A DNA stretch of 64,000 nucleotides from NCBI GenBank assembly GCA_000697055.1, contig JNDT01001856.1, forward strand, positions 29,981 through 93,980. The letters are read 5' to 3'. The position numbers and the translations under genes were made by a program. This document shows, piece by piece, positions 54,254 to 64,000 of this stretch (position 1 is the first letter of the stretch; the number at the start of each line of letters is the position of its first letter). The notes beneath the pieces are model-generated. The model had not been told where the DNA came from and did not search any database. It saw nothing but the letters and a program-made list of their open reading frames with translations. This DNA comes from Saksenaea vasiformis B4078 (Eukaryota > Mucoromycota > Mucoromycetes > Mucorales > Saksenaeaceae).

Positions 54254-54856
54254 AATGTCTAAATAAATAATAAAGTAATAAAAGAGGTCCACAAAGAAAT
54301 AAAAAGAGAAGGGTATCGAGGAAAAAGGATAATTATATAAAAACAAAAAGGGTCCACATTAAAAATTTTGTGCTTTTTGTTTGCGGGATGTGGATCTGGT
54401 GGACCAATGCATGTGCACCTTTTCGGTTTGAGTATGGATCATACTTTTTCCTTTTCCAGTTCGATCCCGTCTATTACCTTCACCTACAGAAATCTTCTTT
54501 TTTTTTTTTTATAAAAAAAATCCCTTCAAAATTTTTATCGTCGTTCAATTGTCAACGTTATATTTTTGGGTACTTTCAACGTTCCCTCTTTTCTCCCGTC
54601 GGTTAACGTTTTTTCTTTTTTGGTTACGTTTCGCCGGTGACTGAAAAGCGCCGCTTTAAATTTATTTCCAGTTAGCAATTTTGCTCCCCCAATGAAAATC
54701 ATTTTCGCAGCTACTCTCCCCCATGTGCGAATTTCGCCCTCCCCCCACAGTGGTAAATTCCGCATTTCTCAGAAATAAAGATTTCCCGTCCCTGAAAAGC
54801 CTTATCTTACAGAACTCAGAGGATACTCCCCCATTTATTGAATATTTGAAAACGAG
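54254..54856. other. Intergenic (kinase gene promoter)
   Basis: Upstream of the kinase gene; T/A homopolymer runs near 54500 and no gene. Confidence 0.55.
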
Positions 54857-55144
54857 ATAGGCAAGGTACGGTTGAAAAATGAGCACAGAAGGCCCGAGTC
54901 AACGGACAACGCCATTGACGAGGAGACTTATGCCCTTAAAACGGTAAGTTCAAGGGAGACTTTGGATTAAAAAGCTATGTGCGTCCACAATGCGAGAAGC
55001 ACCTATGCCATTCTGTAGGGAAAAAAACTTCCATCAAGCGATTACGCTCCGTATGGACCAGGAAAAGAAGAGATTTTTTGCAAGCGACTGCTTAAGAATC
55101 GCTTGGCGATCGTCTCCGCTGTCGGCAAGTTTCGTACGGCTTAA
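54857..55144 (+). pseudogene. Possible small spliced gene fragment
   Basis: Two plus-strand pieces join in phase: one ending DNAIDEETYALKT with a donor GTAAGT at 54942, and one after TCTGTAG (55018) reading GKKLPSSDYAPYGPGKEEIF then CKRLLKNRLAIVSAVGKFRTA and a stop. Composition is protein-like and the splice consensus is good, but the left end runs into a stop without an ATG, so it is a truncated gene or the 3' exons of one whose beginning is lost. Family not recognised. Confidence 0.3.
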
Positions 55145-56386
55145 AAGATAAGCCAAGTCATATGAGGGGACATCTAAACAGTAGAGCCATTCGTGTATCC
55201 TCCGCCGAGAAGCGCAAGAAGATCATTTCAGATAATTGTTCAAAAGCGATTGTACCTTGCTAAAGCCTGCAAATAGAAAAGACGACGGAACAAACCGTGA
55301 TATCTCTTGATAGCTCTGCTTTCCATATGGGCATAAAGCGCAGCATATACGGTATACCAATAAAACATCATGATTCAAACGAAAGGTCATGATAAAGGAC
55401 ATAAATTCAACATACTCCGTTAATGTCACCCTTTGCCTATAACGGCGTAGTTTAGAATGCATCATTCAATGGCGAACATGAGAAACAACACCTAATTATA
55501 ATACACTAGGGAAAAAAAATTTAATGGTAATCTCGGCGATCCGTAAATTCACATTTGCCCAAACAATATCAAGATTCCCGGGAAAAAAATAACGCGAGAT
55601 GGATTCCAGAAGCACATATTTAAATTACTTGCAACAAGTAGTAACAGGATCCGCGCACTGAGTTTCTGTGACATCCACAATCTCCTCTTCCTCCACTTTC
55701 AAAAGAATTTTCTCGAGACAAGTTAGCACGCTCCTTTTGCGAGCCCTTGTACAATCCTACAGGGATGATTGTTTTGATGCGTCGTATGCGTCGGGATCTA
55801 AGCGAGGGCGCGGGTGCCCCGTTTATCTATCGGGAATCATTTCCCATTCGCGATACCACGCCACTGCTTGTCCGAATTCCAAGCGGATTACGGCATCTGT
55901 GACAGTAATTGCTAATAAGCCATACGAGCAGGCCCTTTGGGAAGAGCCATCTGGAGCAAAAGAGCATCGAGAAGTGTTTGTACGCTTTTCGCACGAGCGA
56001 TTCCATCTTGATACTCTAACAGAGACGAATTGCTGTTTCCTATCGAGATCATTGAAAATCTAGAAGATGACGAGAGCCATCAAAAACAAATAAACAGTGT
56101 ACTTTCTCATGTTGTTGTGAGACACATATGATTTGTAAGCATGCGAATTCTATTTTGCGACATGCAAAATTCACTCTTAAAAGATTGTAAAATCGATTTT
56201 CATTTGGGGGTGGCGAAATCGCTTTTAGAAATGAGTGTGTCGCCCGTCTCACATGTCCTCCTGGTTTTTTTGAAACAAACTTAATCTCCAAAAGAAAAGA
56301 CACGTGGGTAATCAATGTTGCGTCCTTAGTGTTTCCTCAGTCTCGCTTTTATTTCGATCTGTTTACAGATAAATATGCTGATCGAT
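55145..56386. other. Intergenic, no gene recognised
   Basis: A plus-strand frame at 55668-56063 is open for 131 codons but overlaps other frames of equal quality and shows no motif. The right end is the 3' region of the GH5 gene. Confidence 0.45.
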
Positions 56387-58929
56387 CTACATGATATGGC
56401 AACGTCCATCACCGCCATTATTATTGTCCGTAGAAGTATCCAATGCTCGGATCTTCACAATGATTCTATCCGCTGTCATTCCATGGTCATATTGATGATA
56501 GACGGTATGTTTTTCGGCTGCATAGTGCCATTCTCCATGACTGACTTGTACATCCAGTTGAGCGTCCCGGAAATGATAGTGGGGTATAAAGATTTCGGTC
56601 TGCGTTGCCAAGGTATCGTCTATCTGATAACCATCCTCTGTCAATTGTTTGATTTCAGCTGTATCAAACGGAGTGAAAACCAACGTATACTCGAGCATAT
56701 CCATGTTGAATTCAGATGATTCTGGTATACCAGCTATTTTTGACGCATAGGGACGCTACACATGGCAACATTGTTATTCAGGTGATCGCTGGTTTTACCG
56801 TAACTCACCAAAGCGGCATCAAGCACGCGACCTCCATCGTGCAAACGACTAGGATGGATCTTACTCGCAGCAGATGTATCTGAGCCTTCTGAGGAAGGTG
56901 AATATTCTACACTGCTGTCGTCGCTCGTCAATCGCAAGGTGCCTGGTGAAAAAATGGAAAAGTTTTCACCGTTCCAGTGATCACCATATTCGTTGTCATT
57001 GCAAACGTCATAATTCCATAACCTGATGATGAAGGGATGACGCTTACTATAAGAAAAAAACAACGTTGCACAGTCAACAACTTACGCAAAATTCACGAGA
57101 TTCGTTTCCAGGGCATGAATGACGGCATCCATAAAGTGGATATGCTTTTTGTAATCGCCCGTTTGAAACGCAATGCGTTCATTCAGATCCATGGGAATTC
57201 CCACTTCGCCGAGAACACACGGTTTCTCTCCCATATTCTGCAGACCACTTTCCTTGATGTTGCGAATTTGACCTCGGTAGTTTTTCTTTGCTCCATTGCG
57301 GCCAAAGTAAGTCGCCGATAGGACATTACCTCCCTATGTAGCCATGAATAAACGAGGAGGTGGATGAAAAAGACGTTACGTTTTGCAGACATTGGACATC
57401 ATGTGTCATTCTTCCGTCAAACTTTTTGTAGAAAACGCAGCTGAGATCGTACCAATGAGGAGCGTAGACCATATTATGGTGGTGGTCCTTCTCTGTGTAG
57501 ACGGGCGCTCTCTACAAGGAATATGAGATCTCTCAACTCAGTGAGCAGCAAAGCTAACTGACTTCATTGGCCAGGGGTTCTACGAAGCAGAACCAGTCGT
57601 TCTTCACGCTCTGGATGGCCTGAGCGTACTTGTTAACAAAAGGAACATAAAAATCATGATAGAAATCCACGGGCTCTCCCGTCAGAGGATGCTTGCAAAA
57701 ATAGGCTGGATCCAGTAACCTCGGTTTCTCATCCTTGCCAATTTCCCAAACCCCGTGCTGTCGCCAGATGCATGACTGGCCATCGACCCAGGCTGAGGTG
57801 CGACTAGCGTTTATCACACGGTAGTGAGATCGCTTGGTTGGGAAAGGCCATGATTTGATGTAGACACCCACCGTCTGTGGAAGGCCATCACCCAAAGCAA
57901 AACTCTGAAGCGGCGTAGGTGCATCGCCAAAAATCAGATTGACAGTAGGATCAAATTCGTGCAGATCCTTAACCCCAATATATCCTGGATGCGGTTCATT
58001 CATTACTTCAAATCCCATGACAGCCTCCAAATCTTTGATCCGTCTAGCAAGGTACTGGAAAGCGCCAATAAAACTGTCGTTCAGGAATTGCTGAATCGAC
58101 TGTCCTTTGTAGAGGTGTGACGGTGCGAATGTATCACCCGCAAAGAAAAGTGTAAACATGGTGCATGAAGCCAACTTTGTGTAATTGGTAGGCCACACCT
58201 TTTTTTTTTGTTAATGTACCTATTTAGTACATGATCGTATAAAGAGAACACATTTCCTTACCATAGGTAATGGGTCACCCGGAACGGCATTGGTGTTATG
58301 GACGTAGGCTGCGCCAGTTTCTTTAAATGCGCGAATGTTTAGCCCCGCAATCTCAAATGTCCAACCAGGTGCGCCAGATCCTCCAGAAAAGCGCGACCAC
58401 TGGCATTTTTTGGAGGAAATTTTAGGTCAACATGAACCAAGCGTTTTCGTATCTATTATCTTTTTACCGTATCTTGGTGCGGATCAATCAAACACTTTAA
58501 ACCGTACTCAGGCATCAATGCAATGAGCTCACGAAGATAATCGATATAAACATCATCGTACTGGCCTGGTCCGGCATGCTCTAGACTTTCCCATGGCACC
58601 AACAACCGTATCAAGGTAAGGCCCCAGGCGCGCAGACGTGCAAAATGTTCCTTGGCCTCGTTGAGCGGAAAAGGTCGGCCGACAAAGCTCACACTCCGGT
58701 GATCCCAAAACAATTTTTCATCGTACAAATGGGTCGAACCAGGATAAGGATGTGTCGGTAACTTTGACGATCCGCAAAGATTAACGCCACGCATGAGTAA
58801 TGTACGGCCATAAGGATCCTTAAACCAGCGACCACGATGACGGATGGGTGTGGTCCACTCTTGCGCGGCGGTTGCTTTCGAATAATTGGTAGGGGTATCG
58901 AGAGGCGCCTGGAGCGTGTTGGTAACCAT
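56387..58929 (-). CDS. GH5 glycosidase, sterol-glucosidase/endoglycoceramidase type
   Basis: Seven exons: 58929-58468, 58399-58262, 58198-57563, 57511-57380, 57333-57086, 57022-56809 and 56755-56387; 732 residues, all in phase. Motifs: GRWFKDPYGRTLLMRGVNLC, LTLIRLLVPWESLEHAGPGQ, GLKCLIDPHQDTWSRFSGGS, MGFEVMNEPHPGY with the acid/base Glu near 268, and VLGEVGIPMD with the nucleophile Glu near 499. Length and the C-terminal beta domain match the fungal GH5_12 enzymes related to EGCrP2 (ergosteryl-beta-glucosidase) and EGCrP1. No signal peptide is visible, which suits the intracellular sterol- or sphingolipid-glucoside enzymes. Both catalytic residues are present. A CTT-repeat leader lies just before the start. 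Substrate cannot be fixed from sequence. Confidence 0.93.
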
Positions 58930-60960
58930 GTTTTCTTCTAATAGAAAAAAAAGAAGAAGAAGAAGAAGAAAGAGCCAAAGTTATACTGGTTTTATAGCTG
59001 GCCGGTTTATCAATGGTGTGGTTTATATGAGCGTGTGGGTTTTAAAATGCCGCGTGCAAGTCAAAAGGTTTGCCCCTCCTAGATACAATGTCTCCCGACC
59101 GATCACGTAAAAATAAGCCTAGTATGTTGCTTCCAGCTGTTCAGCTATGGTCAATAGAAAGGCTGGTGTGCCTATGAAATGCGGAAGACTACCAGGCTGT
59201 TCAGGCCATGACCATCGTCATAATCATCGTCCTTTCTATGTCTTCTGCATTCTCATTTAAGTACAGCTGTCAACCCATCTGCAGCCTCTCACAGTGAAGC
59301 ATGTCACCATCGCTTCGTGCCTCGGGCATTTATTATCCGCATATGGGACGTGTTGTGTGTCCTGACACACCGCCAACCACAACCCCAGGGACGCAGCGCG
59401 CACGTATCACCACGTTCTGTCGGAAGTAAAAGCCGTTGGCCTATGTCTCCCTCTCTCCCCACCATAGCCAAAGCCTATGAAATTGAGAAATTTAAGAGCA
59501 TGAATGGAAAGAAACAGGGTGCTACTACGATACTTGCTTCGAATGAACAGCTTCCCGTAAAGAAAGACCTTTTTTTCCCATGACAAATGTAGGTATTTTT
59601 GTTTCAGCAAAACGCCGAAGTATATTCAGGGACATTGAAACTGCAGGTGGGTTCCGTGCAATGATAAATAAAGGAAGGGTGTGATTAAGAATCCATGCTT
59701 TTGACGACCACTGGACATCACGACAAGGGAACACACGCAGACCGGTGAGCAATCATAGTTAGACCTGATACAGTCAACAGGCCTCCAATCATACCTGCAA
59801 CGGCCGTATCATAAGATTATCCGGCGGAAACTTTGTAGACAGCCTAGTAGTAACTTAACCTTGGATGAAGCGATTAGCATCCATACAAACGCTCCCTATT
59901 GCTTCAATGGCAACATGACATACTGGGAAACATGATGATATAAAAATGTTCTTATCACAATAAAGCGTATACATTTTTTTAGAACATTCTTTATTCAGTT
60001 CATGATCAACGTGTAAATATATACACACCTAGATCTATCCAATAACCTGACGATACTTAGACGACGAGCATTCATTTTGCCAGATTGTCAGACCACAGTG
60101 CCACTGCAGCCGTCCACGAGGACGCAGTCAGCTACAGTTACCAATAAACAAAACCAAACGAGGCTGTTCACCTAGAGCATTACCTAAACAACAGCTGATA
60201 GACCCGCTACCCTTTTCTTTGTTCGCCGTCTTTCCTAAACAGTACAATGAATGCAATGGCCGCTGTCAGACTGTCGCATAGACATTTTAAAGGTACACAT
60301 TTTGACTTTAGGAAGAGTTGATATGAATGAAAGAAATAAATAGATACATGCATATATTGCGGCTATGCGGGATTCATGCATGCCTCGACATAGCCATTCT
60401 GAAATCTTGATAGAAGATGAAGAAGTACCTGGTCCAGCAGCAGGAAATAGTTCTATTTTCGTTTCTTTTCCTTTTTTTTCCCAATCCGAATTTGTTTGAC
60501 AATGCCGTGGCGGCATTCATCGCGATGCATACTTTCACAGAGATGCATAACGCTTACCACTCGGATACGTTGGCTTCTTCCAATTTTGTCACAGCTCAAA
60601 GTAGCATCATGCATGTCAACAGATGAATCCAAAATTCAATATTACTGTCTGTCATAACAAGACCTTCGCGCTGGACCTACAAAATATCGATTTGTTTTAT
60701 GCTATTAGCCTTCACGGCTCTAGCTACTGACGATCTCCCAATCACATAGACTCTAAAGAAAAGCAATATGCATTGAAAAGCTTCCACCACTTTAACGAAT
60801 GACACTCTAGCTGGAATGATGTAATATGACTTTCTCCATCTGTGGATGATCTGCTTTGCTCGAGTTTGTGTCGAGAAATCAACCAGATGAGGGGGTTACC
60901 GCTACACGCACCCCACCGGGCGCACCCCAATGACGTCAGTACAGATAGTCAGAAAAATTT
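58930..60960. other. Accessory intergenic region
   Basis: The left end is the GH5 promoter (CTT repeats on the minus strand at 58941-58970). Further right only short frames; a minus-strand piece near 60516-60420 (basic KKGKETK or, in another frame, GLGKKRKRNEN) could be an exon remnant. Nothing was identified. Confidence 0.4.
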
Positions 60961-61015
60961 TGTTTCTGCTTACCGTACGAAACCCGTGCCTAACAGGAGG
61001 CTAGATGACAGCTCT

Positions 61016-62251
61016 TTAACTGTCTGTGAGAACTTGTTCTTGCACTGTTTCTGGCGGTCGTGATGGCCTCTGAAGCGCTGCTGGACGAGAGTCAATGTTA
61101 CATCCAGATCGAATGCACGCCTCCAGTATTCGTCGCATGTTTTTTCCAGCATTCACGTCTCGATTCCACACCTGTTGGGACTATGAGAAGACATTCTATA
61201 ATATATTGAGAACCTACAAGTTGGCGTTCTCCATTGGTATCCGAAAGGCAATGTTGGCAATGTTGGCACATCCGTACCGGATACAATATTGACTGCCACG
61301 ATTGCAAACCTATCGTCAAGTTAGTACATGATACAATTTCAGGCTAAGTTGATAGTACCGTAAGTTGTTCTTGCGGGACATACTGAAGAATAGCAGAGCA
61401 CATTATTCTCATTGTCCACGCAACGTTGTCTTCTTCGTTTATCAGTTGCAAGTCGTAGGTATTTTTTTCTATCAATTTCATGAGCGTCAGATGAACACGT
61501 ACTGAAGACCATGTATACGAACTTGTGTCTACACCTCTGCCCGGCCTGACGAACTTCGACCGTCTCATTGTCGCATATACTGCACACTTTGCTTGTTCGG
61601 TATTCGTCAATACAGACAACTAGTGCCTTTTGGGACAGGATTTGGCGGAAACCCTAAGGATGCGATTTAGCAACAGCATGTTTAGATTTGTACATACCTT
61701 GATTGGTAAGGGCGCCTGGCCATGCATCGGCCGTAAATCTGCGTCGCCAAACGCTACTATCGCCGGCCTAGTATCTTGTTGCTCGAACGCCCTAATCCAC
61801 CGTCTTTCTCTCTTGCGCACTCTTTTCTTATCCTTATGTACCCATTGCAATGGCTATACCAATTGTTACAAACTATGCCACAGCCTTTCATGACCTTACA
61901 ATGTCTGCCGCTCTGTATTTCCCAATTAATTTGTCTGCGATACAATGTAGTGCCATCTTCCGTTGAGCAGCAAGGCGCTCCCGAGTCTCTCTGTGGCGAT
62001 AGCTAGAATTGAACTCTTTTATTCTATTTCCATATATCATTAGCTTGAACAAAATTACAGCCGCTTAAGTACCTGCACGATTCTTGACTCAGAGTTCTGA
62101 TATAAGCAGCAAACTCTGGTAAACTGCCAACTTTGGGTGGGGTATCACTCAGCCGTGTGTACACATCTTGGATCTCTGCATCCTCTCTGTTCCGAAGTTC
62201 TTGTTGCCTGGCCCATGCAAACATCGACGCCACCCTAGATTGATACATCAT
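61016..62251 (-). pseudogene. Decayed Fanzor (TnpB-related) sequences
   Basis: Minus-strand pieces of RNA-guided-nuclease relatives. Piece A: PAIVAFGDADLRPMHGQAPL (near 61755), donor GTATGT at 61697 and acceptor CTTAG at 61654, then VVCIDEYRTSKVCSICDN (61620-61570), i.e. the RuvC Glu motif and first zinc-ribbon CxxC; it ends at a stop at 61339. Piece B: an acceptor-like GACGATAG at 61311 followed by VCNRGSQY, and in a shifted frame VWNRDVNAGKNMRRILEACI (61171 on), the RuvC-III Asp motif, to a stop at 61016. An upstream piece (62251-62024, WARQQELRNREDAEIQDVYT) may be N-terminal. A and B do not join in phase and each lacks parts, so at least one copy, perhaps two, has decayed here. Confidence 0.75.
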
Positions 62252-62369
62252 TAGGTTTAGAGATACAAACAGTATCTACCACTTACTAATAGTGCCTATT
62301 GGTAACGGAGTACTGTACTCTTGTCCAAGGCTTGGCCCAGTACTAAGGCGCAATCTGGAAGGTGAGACA

Positions 62370-62705
62370 GATCTTCACAATCAACTGTACCTGACGTCTT
62401 TAATAGCACACCTCAAGTGTCAGAGAACCTTGACACTGAAGAAACTGGTCATAACGAACAGACTGCAATCGAATCTTTGCAAGAAGACGACTCCATAGCA
62501 CAGCAAGACGAAGGTAAGATGTACACTTGTAGCCTCCAACAGCTCTTTAATTTGTTTTTCAGATTTTCCGATCCCATCTACTGTGCCAGAGATGACCATC
62601 GCTCTCACTCGGACTGCATCTGTAGGTACCAAAAGGAGCAAAGGAAAAAGAACCAATTATGCAGCTGAAAAGAAGTCGAAGAAACGCACCACTAGAAGAG
62701 ATTAA
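62370..62705 (+). CDS. 3' exons of an unknown protein with basic tail
   Basis: Two plus-strand exons in phase: about 62371-62513 (SSQSTVPDVFNSTPQVSENL, acidic Glu/Asp/Gln-rich after it, donor GTAAGA) and 62563-62705 after TTTTTCAG (DFPIPSTVPEMTIALTRTAS, then a Lys/Arg-rich tail KRSKGKRTNYAAEKKSKKRT ending at TAA). The tail looks like a nuclear localisation signal. The 5' part is not clear: a stop precedes the first exon near 62367, and an upstream exon may lie at 62290-62360. Family not recognised. It sits between the decayed and the intact Fanzor sequences, on the opposite strand. Confidence 0.45.
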
Positions 62706-62864
62706 GATAGAATCTTGTACTAGTTTCTGAAGTTAAATAAAGAATAGTCAGCCAATAATGAAAACTATCATATCCAAAAGCAGCCGTCTATTACGGGAGT
62801 TGGGTCCAATAGAAAATTCGCTACCATTATGTTAAATCCAATCAGATACTGTTGTTGTCCCAAA
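62706..62864. other. Short spacer
   Basis: Nothing recognised; AATAAAGAATAG at 62738 may be the poly(A) signal of the preceding plus-strand exons. Confidence 0.5.
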
Positions 62865-62875
62865 GAGTCACTGAA

Positions 62876-63112
62876 GGTTCCTGATGGTTACGAAAATGCA
62901 TGTTAGTGGATCCTGTAGGATCCTTCAGGACACCAAATAGTTATATACTGGATACCGCTGGTTCCTAAAGGTTGCTATATGACTAGGTTTCCGTAGGATA
63001 CTGAGGGTTCCTGTTGGTTACTTGATTCCTCAATGACTATTTTTTTTGTTAGAGAAAAATAGTCATTGAGGAACCGAAGTCAATAAGGAACCACTGGGAA
63101 CCACGAGGAACC
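62876..63112. repeat. Inverted GGTTCC / GGAACC array around a 19-bp hairpin
   Basis: GGTTCCT-type words at 62876, 62960 and 63006 (with variants GGATCCT near 62915 and GATTCCT at 63024) face GGAACC words at 63070, 63087, 63097 and 63107. At the centre a perfect 19-bp inverted repeat (63026-63044 with 63055-63073, arm TTCCTCAATGACTATTTTT) encloses a 10-nt loop. The block begins 160 bp past the stop of the Fanzor gene on that gene's strand. Confidence 0.85.
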
Positions 63113-63274
63113 GCTTCCCGTAGTGCAAGTATCACGAGCGGAGTTACACATTAACTGTTTAGCATTATGTCCATAAATCATCAAGCAAGGACTTACCGAA
63201 ACGAATTCTGAAGCAAAAAATTAGTGTCACTGATAAGAATTTTCGTCAAAGATCATAGTACGTACTGTAGAAAT

Positions 63275-64000
63275 CTAAACCCTTGCGGGTCCCGGATTCA
63301 CAGCGATGATACGGTTAGGGCGACGGAAAGCGCTTCGCCTTCCACCTCCGTCCCAAATAGACTGTGCAATGTAAAACGTATTTTTGCTGGCATTGACGTC
63401 GCGATTCCACAACATTCCACAGTTTTTACAGTCTTGAATGCCGTGGTGGTTGACGTTGTCAGCCGTAGTCATATTCTGCATGTTCCTTGTTTTACATTGA
63501 TGGCAAACCTATCGATCACGTCAGACAAAAACATTACATGGCTGATAAGTATTTGCCTGTGAGGTATAGTATTCGTCAATTTTCAAAACCAACGCTTCAC
63601 CACGGGCTTCTCGTCTCTTCAAGCTTCCCCATAACTTGTTAACTGCTGCTTTGCAATGTCCCTTATAGCAACTGTTGTTCCCAAACGTGCCCGCCCCAAA
63701 GACAAGTAAAGGCATTCTTCCATCGTTGCATGGATTTGACTTTGCTGGTTTCCATTTCCTTTTGCGGCACGTCATATTGACCGTGGAGCGTACAGCAGAT
63801 GTCGGCTGCTCTGGAATCCTGTCATTATACAATAGTTAACAACTTTGACTTAAATATTCAATGATTTTTCATGTCCCACCTGCCACTATTTTTCTTCTTG
63901 TATTTCTTGCGTTGCTCACGGTTCTTTTTCCTTTTTTTCCTGTTTGTACTTCGATGCCTCCGTTTCCGACGGTTGTATTTTTTGCCTCTGTTTATCAGTA
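63275..64000 (-). CDS. Fanzor-type TnpB-related nuclease, C-terminal part (runs off window)
   Basis: Minus-strand exons: right edge to 63880, 63818-63557 and 63508-63275, all in phase; the 5' part lies beyond base 64000. Exon 1 is very basic (NRGKKYNRRKRRHRSTNRKK, then REQRKKYKKK). Exon 2 has TCRKRKWKPAK and MPLLVFGAGTFGNNSCYKGH, then KIDEYYTSQ (RuvC-II Glu). Exon 3 completes the zinc ribbon, VCHQC...QDCKNC, and RuvC-III WNRDVNASKNTFYIAQSIWD, closing with GRRSAFRRPNR. The last intron has a non-standard GC donor (GCAAAT) but joins TSQ to VCHQC as expected. No stop or frameshift is visible, so this copy may be functional. Fanzors are known RNA-guided DNA nucleases; guide RNA and activity here are inference. 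Confidence 0.82.

Overview
The window looks like a nuclear contig of an early-diverging fungus, most likely Mucoromycota (Mucorales). It has a fungal alpha-aminoadipate reductase (LYS2), fungal-type HIS1, RPL3 and RACK1, a complex I LYR subunit, a Kv-type potassium channel (a family I recall as rare or absent in Dikarya), a GH5 glycosidase of the sterol-glucosidase/endoglycoceramidase type, and many short introns (about 44-110 nt). All exon joins below were worked out by eye from splice consensus, reading phase and family conservation. The genus assignment is inference.

Layout: (1) 1-19.8 kb is AT-rich and gene-poor. It holds two related single-exon genes for secreted proteins with long poly-aspartate tails (7.8-9.2 kb and 14.5-15.8 kb), separated by a decayed Tc1/mariner-type transposase. 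It also holds a degenerate 37-bp tandem array near 1.7-2.0 kb and a broken copy of what I recall as a multicopy Mucoralean family (17.4-18.6 kb). (2) 19.8-33.7 kb is a housekeeping block: CBP3/UQCC1 (complex III assembly), a PSP1-domain protein, ribosomal protein L3, a tail-anchored coiled-coil protein, a small secreted acidic protein, S-adenosylhomocysteinase and complex I subunit NDUFB9. (3) 33.7-37.1 kb is degenerate, with an unknown reading frame carrying a 120-bp in-frame tandem duplication. (4) 37.1-58.9 kb is a second housekeeping block: Mpv17/PMP22-family protein, LYS2 and HIS1 (divergent), RACK1, a voltage-gated K+ channel, a HAL/NPR-type protein kinase and the GH5 glycosidase. A 3.3-kb gene-poor gap lies at 49.4-52.7 kb. 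(5) 58.9-64 kb is accessory again and contains Fanzor-like (eukaryotic TnpB-related) sequence: decayed pieces at 61.0-62.25 kb and, running off the right edge, the C-terminal half of an apparently intact Fanzor with a complete zinc ribbon and RuvC motifs.

The strongest candidates for something new are the Fanzor locus with the inverted GGTTCC/GGAACC array and 19-bp hairpin just beyond its stop codon, and the secreted poly-Asp protein pair. In that pair a conserved processed domain is joined to different tails: an exact 81-bp higher-order Asp repeat in one copy, and two six-cysteine modules plus an Asp/Asn tract in the other. Functionally, LYS2 and HIS1 share a 0.93-kb divergent promoter with a perfect TGACTCA site before HIS1, which suggests general amino-acid control. 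CBP3 and NDUFB9 serve the respiratory chain. SAH1, RPL3 and RACK1 are typical highly expressed core genes with intron-interrupted starts. No rRNA, tRNA or CRISPR array was recognised.
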